64,000 nt of DNA from an uncultured Lachnospiraceae bacterium. Lineage in GTDB: Bacteria > Bacillota > Clostridia > Lachnospirales > Lachnospiraceae. A model generated the notes under the pieces. The model saw nothing but the letters and a program-made list of their open reading frames with translations. It was not told the DNA's origin and made no database searches. The position numbers were made by a program, and so were the translations under genes. The DNA lies in the NCBI GenBank assembly GCA_947173945.1, contig CAMWGV010000008.1, positions 1 through 64,000 of the forward strand, read 5' to 3'. Of this stretch, positions 17,008-26,573 are shown piece after piece. Each line of letters begins with the position of its first letter. The stretch's first letter is position 1.

Positions 17008-18858
17008 ATGGACAATTACGTTAAAGGTAATCCTACAAAAGAAGAAATGGCAAGGCAGTTAAACTTAGATGCTGCATTAATGGAATGTGTGAAGACACTG
17101 TATGCCAGTGATGATGTTAATACTGCCATAAATGAGCTTCTTAAAATTATTGCTGATTTTCATGATGCGGACAGAGCATATATTTTTGAATTTGATGATG
17201 ATATGATTTTGATGGACAATACGTATGAGTGGTGTAAGCAAGATGTTGAGCCTCAGATTGATGTACTGCAAAATCTGGACATACATATCATTGATAGATG
17301 GTTTGCACATTTTGAGGAAAAAGGCGATTTTTTTATCAGCTCGCTGTCAGGTGAGATTAAAGAAGATTCAGAGGAATACAAAATACTTGCAATGCAGGGT
17401 ATTAGCAGCCTTATGGCAGCACCATTGTATTTAAAAGGCAAAATGTTAGGCTTTTTAGGGGTGGATAACCCAAACAAAAATACAGAAACCCTGTATTTAT
17501 TGCGGTCAGTTGCAGCGTTTGTTGTAAATGATATTGAGAGACGTGTGACACTGGAGCAAAAAATGGTAGAGGCACTTGCAGGCATTTATGTTTCCATGCA
17601 TGTGGTCAATATACAAGAGAATACGCTGAGAGAATTTCAAAGTAATGCAAATGTAAGAAAATTTGTAAATAAAGAGGAACATGCAGACAGGCAAATCAGG
17701 CATATGGCTATGGAACTTACAGATCCGGATTATGTAGAAGAGGCTATGGAATTTACTGATATTCACACGCTGAATGAACGTATGAAGGGTGTCAATATAA
17801 TTAGCAATGAGGTTTTGGCGAAAAGCGGCCATTGGTGTAGAGCACATTTTATACTTGTCAGCAGGGATGACACAGGCAATTTGACACAGGTCATTTATGC
17901 AATACGATATATTGATGAGGAGAAAAAACGTGAGCTTGAATATCAGCGTGCACTGAAACAGGCTCTTGAAAATAAGGATGAGATTTACACAGAAATGCTT
18001 CAGATGCAGAGCAGTGGAATCATAGCAATCGGAATTGAAAAAAATGAGCTTCTGATGGTGAACAGGGCTGCTTTAAATTTGTTCGGTTTTACCGATAAGA
18101 GTGAGCTTGATGGGGGACTTTTCAGCTTTGCCGACAAGATAATGACGGATGACAAGAAAAAGATTTTCCGAAGCCTGACGGAGCTTAAAGAGGTGGGAGA
18201 AGAATACACCTGTGAATATACCGTTCCAAACAGCCTGAATGAAAATGGGTACACATGTATCCTGTCACAGTCAAAGGTGGTTGTTATTGCAAACGGTGAA
18301 AAGATAAATATAACCTCACTGACGGATGTTACGGAAAAGAAGAAAATGGAGCAGCGGCTTATCATTCTTTCACAGACGGATGCACTTACGAAGATAAACA
18401 ACAGAGGAAGCGGAGAACATCAGATTGAGGCCATTTTAAAGGGAAATGTCAGCGGAATGTTTTGCCTTTTTGATGTTGATAAGTTTAAATCAGTAAATGA
18501 TACGTATGGACATACCGTTGGTGACAAAGTCTTAATAGAGATTGCAAACTGCCTGAAAAGAAGTTTTGGCAATGGGGATGTAATCATGAGACTGGGCGGT
18601 GATGAGTTTGCCGTTTTTGCTGTAGGTGTCTGCAGTGAAGAGGAAGGCAGAAAAAGAATTGAACACTTCTTTGCCGAGATTGAAAAAATATCAATTGAGG
18701 AAATGGGCAATAAAGGTGTGTGTGCAAGTCTTGGTGCTGTGCTGCACAAAAAAGAAAACAACGAAACCTTTGACCAACTCTACCAAAAAGCAGATGCTGT
18801 AATGTATATATGTAAAAAAGATAAAGAAAGAAAATTTGACTTTTATAAAGGATTCTAA
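17008..18858 (+). CDS. GAF-PAS-GGDEF diguanylate cyclase
   Basis: 616 aa, no transmembrane segment seen, so probably cytoplasmic. An N-terminal GAF-like domain (about 25-175), a middle region, a PAS-like domain (about 330-450) and a C-terminal GGDEF domain (about 455-612) with the active-site loop RLGGDEF near 527-533 are visible. The intact GGDEF predicts synthesis of cyclic di-GMP from GTP. The usual inhibitory RxxD site just before the loop reads GNGD, so product inhibition may be lost. No EAL domain is fused. The input ligand is unknown. Confidence 0.88.
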   Translation: MDNYVKGNPTKEEMARQLNLDAALMECVKTLYASDDVNTAINELLKIIADFHDADRAYIFEFDDDMILMDNTYEWCKQDVEPQIDVLQNLDIHIIDRWFAHFEEKGDFFISSLSGEIKEDSEEYKILAMQGISSLMAAPLYLKGKMLGFLGVDNPNKNTETLYLLRSVAAFVVNDIERRVTLEQKMVEALAGIYVSMHVVNIQENTLREFQSNANVRKFVNKEEHADRQIRHMAMELTDPDYVEEAMEFTDIHTLNERMKGVNIISNEVLAKSGHWCRAHFILVSRDDTGNLTQVIYAIRYIDEEKKRELEYQRALKQALENKDEIYTEMLQMQSSGIIAIGIEKNELLMVNRAALNLFGFTDKSELDGGLFSFADKIMTDDKKKIFRSLTELKEVGEEYTCEYTVPNSLNENGYTCILSQSKVVVIANGEKINITSLTDVTEKKKMEQRLIILSQTDALTKINNRGSGEHQIEAILKGNVSGMFCLFDVDKFKSVNDTYGHTVGDKVLIEIANCLKRSFGNGDVIMRLGGDEFAVFAVGVCSEEEGRKRIEHFFAEIEKISIEEMGNKGVCASLGAVLHKKENNETFDQLYQKADAVMYICKKDKERKFDFYKGF

Positions 18859-18903
18859 ACCATATAAGGACTTTTGCCTTGTTTTTGATATGGAGGTATA
18901 TGG

Positions 18904-19335
18904 GTGATTTATACGACACTTACGAAAAAAGCACTAAATATTTGTTACAGGGCACATCATGGGTACTTTGATAAGGGAGGAATTCCATACGTGTTTCATC
19001 CACTGCATCTTGCAGAGCAGATGAAAGATGAGGACAGTGTATGTGTGGCCCTGCTCCATGATGTTGTGGAGGATGGCGGAGTTGAACTTGAGGTATTAAG
19101 AGATGAGGGATTTGGTGAAGAGATTGTGGAGGCGGTCCGTCTTCTTACTCGTGATAAGAATGTTCCATATATGGACTACATAAGAAATCTTAAGCCGAAT
19201 GAACTGGCTGTGAGGGTTAAGCTTGCAGACCTTGAGCACAACATGGATATGTCAAGACTTGCGGCTGTTAACGAAAAAGATAGGAAACGTATGGAAAAAT
19301 ATAAAAAAGCAGTAGATATATTAGGAGAATTTTAA
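18904..19335 (+). CDS. Small HD-domain protein resembling ppGpp hydrolases
   Basis: A 143-residue stand-alone HD domain. Motifs match the hydrolase half of RelA/SpoT and the small Mesh1-type enzymes: GGIPYVFHPLHLAE, LLHDVVED and VKLADLEHN. The synthetase and regulatory domains of RelA/SpoT are absent. Hydrolysis of (p)ppGpp or a related nucleotide is inferred; related HD proteins can have other substrates. The start is GTG at 18904 after TGGAGG. Its stop overlaps the start of the Lrp gene by one base, so the two are co-translated. Confidence 0.8.
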   Translation: MIYTTLTKKALNICYRAHHGYFDKGGIPYVFHPLHLAEQMKDEDSVCVALLHDVVEDGGVELEVLRDEGFGEEIVEAVRLLTRDKNVPYMDYIRNLKPNELAVRVKLADLEHNMDMSRLAAVNEKDRKRMEKYKKAVDILGEF

Positions 19336-19799
19336 TGGAAAAGAAAGAAATGGTTTACTACAAACTTGATGCTGTGGATGAGCAAATACTTACGATGCTT
19401 CAGGACAATGCAAGGATTTCACTTAAAGATATAGCGGAACAGGTATTTATGTCCCCTACGGCAGTGGGAGCAAGGATAGACAAAATGCTTCAGGAAGGTG
19501 TTTTAGAGGGCTTTACAACGAGAATAAACCCTGAGGCTATGGGGCATTACATAAAAGCATTCATCAACCTTCAGGTTGAGCCGGACCAGAAAAAAGAGTT
19601 TTACCCATACATAGACAGTGTTATGAATGTGGTGGAATGTAATTGTGTTACCGGTGACTATTCTATGCTTATTGAGGTCAGATTTCCGACTACAGCAGAG
19701 CTTGACCGGTTTATCGGGGAATTACAGAGATTTGGCAAGACGAAAACACAGATTGTCTTCTCTACATGTGTAAAACACCGTTGTAAGTATTGGAGATAG
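19335..19799 (+). CDS. Lrp/AsnC-family transcriptional regulator
   Basis: 154 aa. It has an N-terminal helix-turn-helix (about 10-60, DEQILTMLQDNARISLKDIAEQV) and a C-terminal RAM ligand-binding domain (about 70-152). Family members respond to amino acids and control nitrogen metabolism. It sits directly upstream of gdhA but is separated from it by a terminator and a strong promoter, so gdhA is a plausible target and not an operon partner. The ATG overlaps the stop codon of the HD gene. Confidence 0.9.
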   Translation: MEKKEMVYYKLDAVDEQILTMLQDNARISLKDIAEQVFMSPTAVGARIDKMLQEGVLEGFTTRINPEAMGHYIKAFINLQVEPDQKKEFYPYIDSVMNVVECNCVTGDYSMLIEVRFPTTAELDRFIGELQRFGKTKTQIVFSTCVKHRCKYWR

Positions 19800-19856
19800 A
19801 AGATTAATTTTAAATGTAACATTGTGGTTTTTTGTTTTTTAAATATGAAATATGTC

Positions 19857-19896
19857 AAAAAACTTGTTTTTTTAAACTTAAAACAAGTTTTTTCTT
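19857..19896 (+). terminator. Terminator between the Lrp gene and gdhA
   Basis: Arms 19857-19870 and 19880-19893 (AAAAAACTTGTTTT and its complement) are followed by T-rich sequence. The stem is A/T-rich but 14 bp long. Confidence 0.7.
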
Positions 19897-19923
19897 TACA
19901 ATCCAAAGGGGCTGTAATATAAT
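19895..19923 (+). promoter_or_regulatory. Promoter of gdhA
   Basis: TTTACA at 19895-19900, 17-bp spacer, TATAAT at 19918-19923. It starts within the terminator tail. Confidence 0.8.
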
Positions 19924-19947
19924 CTTCACATCGGTTTCCTTTTTTGA

Positions 19948-21312
<1,365 letters not shown>

Positions 21313-21341
21313 TCATGAATTTATAATATAAGATATTAAGG

Positions 21342-21378
21342 AGTCCCGTAAACTTAGTGTTTATGGGACTTTTTTTAT
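21342..21378 (+). terminator. Terminator of gdhA
   Basis: AGTCCCGTAAAC (21342-21353) pairs with GTTTATGGGACT (21359-21370), followed by seven T. Confidence 0.92.
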
Positions 21379-21409
21379 TCTCCGGATGCATTTATCAGGG
21401 TTATTGCGT

Positions 21410-21438
21410 TTGACTACAAAATAGGAAAATGATATGAT
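21410..21438 (+). promoter_or_regulatory. Promoter of the ParB-BMP gene
   Basis: TTGACT at 21410-21415, 17-bp spacer, TATGAT at 21433-21438, about 55 bp before the start codon. Confidence 0.75.
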
Positions 21439-21492
21439 ACAGATTATAATGACACATAATTGCGTTTGCTTCCTACGGGGAAAGGAGAATAT

Positions 21493-23439
21493 ATGTCATA
21501 TGTTGAATACGAAAAGGCACAGAAATCAGGCCTGAAAGCATTTAAGAATGCCATAGCAAAGGGAGAACCTGAATATCTGCCTGTGCTTGATGAAATATTG
21601 GAAGGCGTTGAAATACAAAGTGAGGTAAGTCTTGGACTTGTAGATATACCCTTAGACCGGGTTGTTGGAACAAGCAATATGGGCAGAACCTATGCGTTTG
21701 CCAATAATTTTATGCCCATTCTTGATTACAAAACAGAATTTGGTGCAAAATGGTCATCCCTTTGTGACAGTCAGGTGGAAGAAGGAATACGTGACCCTAT
21801 AAAGGTTTATGAATATATGAACTTTTTTTATGTTGTAGAGGGTAATAAAAGAGTTTCTGTATTAAAATATTTTGAAGCAGTAACAATTCCTGCAATGGTG
21901 ATAAGGAAAATACCTAAGAAAACGAATGATTTGCAGGTGAAAATATATTACGAATTTATGGAGTTCCATAAAATTACGGGGATAAATTATCTGTGGTTTT
22001 CCCAGGAGGGGTGCTTCCAGAGGATGCTGGAGCTTACTTCCCCGGATGTGAATGCGGAATGGAATGAGGAGCAGGTCAAGGATTTTGGCTCTGCGCACCA
22101 CAATTTCTGTAAGGCATTACAATCAAAAAAAGGAGAAAAACTACCGATAACAAGCGGTGATGCGTTTCTCATATTTATAGATTTATATGGTTATGATGTA
22201 GTCAAGGAACTTACAGAAGCTGAAATGAAAGAGAAAATCAATCTTCTTTGGGAGGAGTTCCTCATAGAATCAAAGGGCAGGGAAGTAAAGCTTGCCATGG
22301 AACCGTCAAAGAAGGGAAAAAAGAAATTGACGGATTATTTCTTAAGCTCATCTCCGAAGAAGGTTATGGTGGCATTTATATTTGACAAAAATCCGGATGA
22401 ATCAGACTGGCTTTATGGACATGAGCTTGGAAGAATATATCTTGAGGAAAATTGCAGTGACCATATAAAGACGGTTAAGGTACATAACATCAACTCGGAG
22501 GAGGATGCCGTAATTGCCATGGAGGATCTCATTCTCATGGGAGTGAAAATTATTTTCACAACCTCCTCAAAGCAGGTTAAGGCAAGTCTTAAAGTTGCTG
22601 TAAATCACCCTGATGTAAGTATATTAAACTGTTCCCTTAATACATCACATAAGATTATAAGCACCTATTATGCAAGATTGTATGAGGTTAAATTTCTCGC
22701 CGGAATGGTTGCGGGAGCATTGACGAAAAACGGAAAGATAGGCTATATAGCGGACTATCCTATTATCGGTATGCCTGCAAATATAAACGCATTTGCACTT
22801 GGCGCCAAAATGGTTAATCCATATGCAAAGGTTTATCTTGAGTGGACAACAATCAGGGATGTGTCAACGGAAATTGTTTTAGAAAAATTCAGAACGCTGG
22901 ATATAGAATATGTTTCTGACCAGCTTATGTTCCGGTCTGAGGAAAATAACAGACAGTTCGGGTTATACAGTATAGTTGGGGACAAGATAGAAAACCTTGC
23001 CATGCCTGTATATTTGTGGGGAGTATTTTATGAAAAGCTTGTTGACTCGATCGTAAGTGGGGCAATGAATGAAGAAACCTCAAACATAGATGAGGCACTT
23101 AATTACTGGTGGGGCCTGTCATCCGGTGTTGTGGATCTTATATGTTCCGAGAAGATACCGGAGGGAACAAAGAAGCTTGTTGAAATTATGAAAGAACTCA
23201 TAATGGAGAATAAAATAAGACCATTTCAGGGAAACATTACCTCAAATACCGGTGGAAAGAAGAATGAAAAGGGTGAGGAAATGCTTCCGGAAGATATAAT
23301 GCTTATGAATTGGCTTGTAGATAATATAGTGGGTGAAATTCCGGAGCTGGATGAGCTTAAGGATGAAGCAAAGCGGATTGTTGAGCTGAAGGGTGTTGCG
23401 GAGAATATGGAAAATGCAGTATTGGGTGAGGAGAATTAA
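21493..23439 (+). CDS. Cytoplasmic fusion of a ParB-like domain and a BMP (PnrA-like) ligand-binding domain
   Basis: 648 residues with no signal peptide or lipobox, unlike ordinary BMP-family nucleoside-binding lipoproteins. The N-terminal part (about 50-150) has a ParB/sulfiredoxin-like pattern, FYVVEGNKRVSVLKYF followed by IPAMVI. A middle linker (about 180-290) is helical and charged. The C-terminal part (about 295-575) looks like a BMP domain: KVMVAFIFDKNPDESDW, IIFTTSSK, LAGMVAGAL and NAFALGAKMVNP. ATG 21493 is chosen for AAAGGAG; an in-frame TTG at 21460 is less likely. It is followed at 3 bp by the phosphoesterase. I infer a cytosolic sensor, perhaps of nucleosides; the function is not known. 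Confidence 0.75.
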   Translation: MSYVEYEKAQKSGLKAFKNAIAKGEPEYLPVLDEILEGVEIQSEVSLGLVDIPLDRVVGTSNMGRTYAFANNFMPILDYKTEFGAKWSSLCDSQVEEGIRDPIKVYEYMNFFYVVEGNKRVSVLKYFEAVTIPAMVIRKIPKKTNDLQVKIYYEFMEFHKITGINYLWFSQEGCFQRMLELTSPDVNAEWNEEQVKDFGSAHHNFCKALQSKKGEKLPITSGDAFLIFIDLYGYDVVKELTEAEMKEKINLLWEEFLIESKGREVKLAMEPSKKGKKKLTDYFLSSSPKKVMVAFIFDKNPDESDWLYGHELGRIYLEENCSDHIKTVKVHNINSEEDAVIAMEDLILMGVKIIFTTSSKQVKASLKVAVNHPDVSILNCSLNTSHKIISTYYARLYEVKFLAGMVAGALTKNGKIGYIADYPIIGMPANINAFALGAKMVNPYAKVYLEWTTIRDVSTEIVLEKFRTLDIEYVSDQLMFRSEENNRQFGLYSIVGDKIENLAMPVYLWGVFYEKLVDSIVSGAMNEETSNIDEALNYWWGLSSGVVDLICSEKIPEGTKKLVEIMKELIMENKIRPFQGNITSNTGGKKNEKGEEMLPEDIMLMNWLVDNIVGEIPELDELKDEAKRIVELKGVAENMENAVLGEEN

Positions 23440-23442
23440 CAA

Positions 23443-24033
23443 ATGAGAATTCTGTTGTTGGCAGATGAGGAGTCCAAGTATTATTGGGATTTTTTTGATA
23501 AAAAAAAGCTTGAAGGTATTGATCTCATTATATCATGTGGTGATTTAGCTCCTCAGTTTTTATCTTTTCTTGCAACATTTTCCAAGGTCCCAATCTTGTA
23601 TGTAAAGGGAAACCATGATTACTGCTATGATGAGACACCACCGGATGGATGTATTTGTATTGATGATGATATATATGTACATGATGGTTTGAAAATAATG
23701 GGACTTGGAGGCTGCATGAGTTATAATTATGGACCGTTGCAGTTTACTGAGGAGGAAATGAAAAAAAGAGCAAGGAAGCTGAGAAGAAAAGCGAAAAAAT
23801 TAGGTGGAATTGATGTACTTATAACACATTCACCGGCATTCAGGCTGAATGACAGTGAGGATTTACCACATACAGGTTTTCAGGTGTTTCTTGACCTGAT
23901 GGATGAGTATAGGCCGAAGCTTTTTGCACATGGACATGTGCACATAAATTATGGCAGAGACTTTAAGAGAGAATCCATGTATCATGACACGAAAGTTATA
24001 AATGCATTTGAAAAATATATTGTGGAAATATAA
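23443..24033 (+). CDS. Calcineurin-like metallophosphoesterase
   Basis: 196-residue single-domain protein. It has metal-ligand motifs CGDL (Asp34), GNHD (57-59, with Asn57 and His58), THSP and HGHVH near the C-terminus. The first motif, normally DxH, reads ADEES, so the usual His is replaced by Glu10; metal site 1 may be altered. Substrate unknown: related proteins cleave phosphoesters in nucleotides, proteins or RNA. It sits 3 bp after the ParB-BMP gene, so the two are surely co-expressed; the Ser/Thr kinase gene follows with its own promoter. Confidence 0.83.
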   Translation: MRILLLADEESKYYWDFFDKKKLEGIDLIISCGDLAPQFLSFLATFSKVPILYVKGNHDYCYDETPPDGCICIDDDIYVHDGLKIMGLGGCMSYNYGPLQFTEEEMKKRARKLRRKAKKLGGIDVLITHSPAFRLNDSEDLPHTGFQVFLDLMDEYRPKLFAHGHVHINYGRDFKRESMYHDTKVINAFEKYIVEI

Positions 24034-24038
24034 AGAAG

Positions 24039-24067
24039 TTGTGTAGATAAGCATATTTTGATATAAT
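24039..24067 (+). promoter_or_regulatory. Promoter of the Ser/Thr kinase gene
   Basis: TTGTGT at 24039-24044, 17-bp spacer, TATAAT at 24062-24067, with about 70 nt leader before the start. Confidence 0.65.
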
Positions 24068-24138
24068 TATTGAAAAATTTGTTCTTTAAGGAAATTTTGT
24101 TCTCACCTATAAGGTGGTTCAGAAGAGGAGGAAGCTAT

Positions 24139-26535
24139 ATGCAAACAAGGTACGACAGATGCCCAAATTGTATGCAGGCACTTCAGGAAAATGAAGATAT
24201 ATGTTCATACTGCGGATTTGATATAAATGGATACGAGGAACGTGCCAATTGTCTTAAGCCTTTCACAGTTTTGGAAAATAAGTACATGCTTGGACGTGTA
24301 ATAGGTGTTGGTGGATTTGGCATAACATATATAGGATGGGATTTGAATCTTCAGACATATATTGCAATCAAGGAATATTTCCCTGACAGTATAGCAGGAC
24401 GTGATGCGGCAAAGTCTAAGGAGGTTATACCAAATGAGACAAGCAGGGAAATATATAACAAGGGCTTGAAGCGTTATGTTGAAGAAGCACAAAACATTTC
24501 GAAATTTTACCAGCTTCAGGGTATCGTTTCCGTAAAGGATTTCTTCTACGAAAATGGAACAGCGTACATAGTTATGGAATACATAAACGGAATAAACCTT
24601 AAGGAGTATCTGAAGAACTGCGGTGGAAGACTTGATGAGGCAACCGTGCTTGCACTTATGAAGCCTGTATTTGAGTCATTGTACCAGATACATAATTCAG
24701 GACTTGTTCACAGGGATATCAGTCCTGACAACATTATGGTTGATAACGAGGGAAAAATAAAGCTTATTGATTTTGGGTCAGCAAGAGGACAGTCTGCAGA
24801 GAGTGATAAGACATATACTGTAATTTTAAAACATGGTTATGCACCGTCAGAGCAATATTATGCAAAGGGAAATCAGGGACCGTGGACAGATATATACAGT
24901 CTGTGTGCAACGATGTACAAAATGCTTACAGGTGTAATTCCGCCAAACAGTGTGGAGAGAATGGAACAGGATATGTACCAGACTCCTTCCTCCATGGGTA
25001 TACAGATTTCACAGCGTACGGAAAGTGTGCTTGCAAAGGGACTTGCAGTTAAAATAAACGACAGATATCAAAATATAGGAGAGCTTCTTACAGACCTTTA
25101 TGGAGAGGCACCTGTTATGCCAAAAAGCAGTAATATTCCGGTGTCATCTGTATCAGCACAGGCAAATCAGTTATCGTTGTCAAAACAGTCCATGCACATA
25201 AGCAGTCCTGTAGGAACAGATAGCAAGGATAAAAACAAGAAAAAAATAGGCTACATTGTTATCGGGTCACTTGCTGCCATTGTTATTATTGCACTGTTGG
25301 TAATATTGTTAAAGGGTGGTGGGGATGATAAGAAACCGTCAACGGATGCACCACAGCCTACAGCCTCAGCAGGGGAGCCGGATACAGAGAAACCTACAGA
25401 TACAGATACTGATACGGAAGAGGGTACTACGGAGAGTGGTGGCTATGAATACAAGAAGCCGACTGAGCTTTCCGATAACTGGAGAGACTACCAGTTCAGA
25501 CTTAACGAGACTATATACCAGCTGCCTGTGCCATATAATGAGTGGATGGCAATGGGCTGGAAGACTGACAGTATTCCGACTACTCTGGCAGCAGGAGCAG
25601 ACGATTACACATTGTTTTATATGGACAATGTACAATTGTATGCAATGATTGCCAACTTTGGACTGTCTGAGGCGGACATAAAGGATTGCTTCATTATAGG
25701 AATCAGTATTGATATGGATGATGATATCGGCAAGGATGTAGAACTTGAACTTCCGGCAGGAATCATGCTTGGCAAATCTTCTGAGGCAGATATAAAGTCA
25801 AGCTACGGAGCTCCTGAGTACAGAAGTGAGGATGAGGCCAAGGGAGAGATACGTCTGGATTATGCAGGTGATTCATGGGATGACGGAATGGATTTGAAGC
25901 TGAATGCTGATGGAAAGCTGAAGTCTGTCAGAATGGTAAATATTGCCGTTCCAGAAGGCATTGAGGCAGAACCGTCACAAATAAGCACGGATGCGCCGGG
26001 TATCAATGCAACATACAAGGCACCAGACGGACCATCAAAGGATAGATTTGATACTATTATCACTCTTGATGGAGAAAATTACCAGCTTCCGGTTCCGGCA
26101 TCAGTACTTGCGGAAAATGGATGGATTCTTGATACTGCTACGGATGATTATATTTTAGGTAATTCTACAACGAACACGTATATGGAGAAAAACGGAAGCA
26201 GAATAGAGGTGACTCTTTGCAACTACACAACAGATGCGATACTTCCGATAAATGCTTATGTTGTTAAGCTGGGTGTTGAGAGTGGATATATAGACCTTGA
26301 TATTACTTTCCCGGGAGGATTTGTCCTTGGGGGAGATGCTGCGGAATTCGGCAAAATATATGGTGATTTAGGTGATAATTATATGGTGAATGAGTACACA
26401 AGTTCAACCTACGAGTATGCATATTATTACTATTCCGACAGTTATGAATGTGTGGTAATGTCTATCAGGTCAAATCCGGAAACAGGAAAGATAGAAAAGA
26501 TAGACTGTGAAAATAAACCACGGAAAATAAATTAA
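24139..26535 (+). CDS. Zinc-ribbon Ser/Thr protein kinase with extracellular duplicated domain
   Basis: 798 aa. A zinc ribbon is at the N-terminus (Cys8, 11, 22, 25). The kinase domain follows: Gly loop GVGGFG, Lys78 (AIKEYF), HRDISPDN near 191-198 and DFGS at 211-214. The catalytic loop has Ser where most kinases have Lys (HRDLKPEN). A single transmembrane segment near 370-393 leads to a Thr/Pro/Glu/Asp-rich linker and two similar outer domains, each starting YQLPVP (about 458 and 647). The ATG follows AGGAGG; an in-frame TTG at 24070 is unlikely. It probably senses something outside and phosphorylates cytoplasmic proteins. The neighbouring phosphoesterase is not a PP2C, so the usual kinase-phosphatase pairing is not visible. 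Confidence 0.88.
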   Translation: MQTRYDRCPNCMQALQENEDICSYCGFDINGYEERANCLKPFTVLENKYMLGRVIGVGGFGITYIGWDLNLQTYIAIKEYFPDSIAGRDAAKSKEVIPNETSREIYNKGLKRYVEEAQNISKFYQLQGIVSVKDFFYENGTAYIVMEYINGINLKEYLKNCGGRLDEATVLALMKPVFESLYQIHNSGLVHRDISPDNIMVDNEGKIKLIDFGSARGQSAESDKTYTVILKHGYAPSEQYYAKGNQGPWTDIYSLCATMYKMLTGVIPPNSVERMEQDMYQTPSSMGIQISQRTESVLAKGLAVKINDRYQNIGELLTDLYGEAPVMPKSSNIPVSSVSAQANQLSLSKQSMHISSPVGTDSKDKNKKKIGYIVIGSLAAIVIIALLVILLKGGGDDKKPSTDAPQPTASAGEPDTEKPTDTDTDTEEGTTESGGYEYKKPTELSDNWRDYQFRLNETIYQLPVPYNEWMAMGWKTDSIPTTLAAGADDYTLFYMDNVQLYAMIANFGLSEADIKDCFIIGISIDMDDDIGKDVELELPAGIMLGKSSEADIKSSYGAPEYRSEDEAKGEIRLDYAGDSWDDGMDLKLNADGKLKSVRMVNIAVPEGIEAEPSQISTDAPGINATYKAPDGPSKDRFDTIITLDGENYQLPVPASVLAENGWILDTATDDYILGNSTTNTYMEKNGSRIEVTLCNYTTDAILPINAYVVKLGVESGYIDLDITFPGGFVLGGDAAEFGKIYGDLGDNYMVNEYTSSTYEYAYYYYSDSYECVVMSIRSNPETGKIEKIDCENKPRKIN

Positions 26536-26573
26536 ACTACATAGTAAAACGTATTCGAAAAGGAGATGATATA

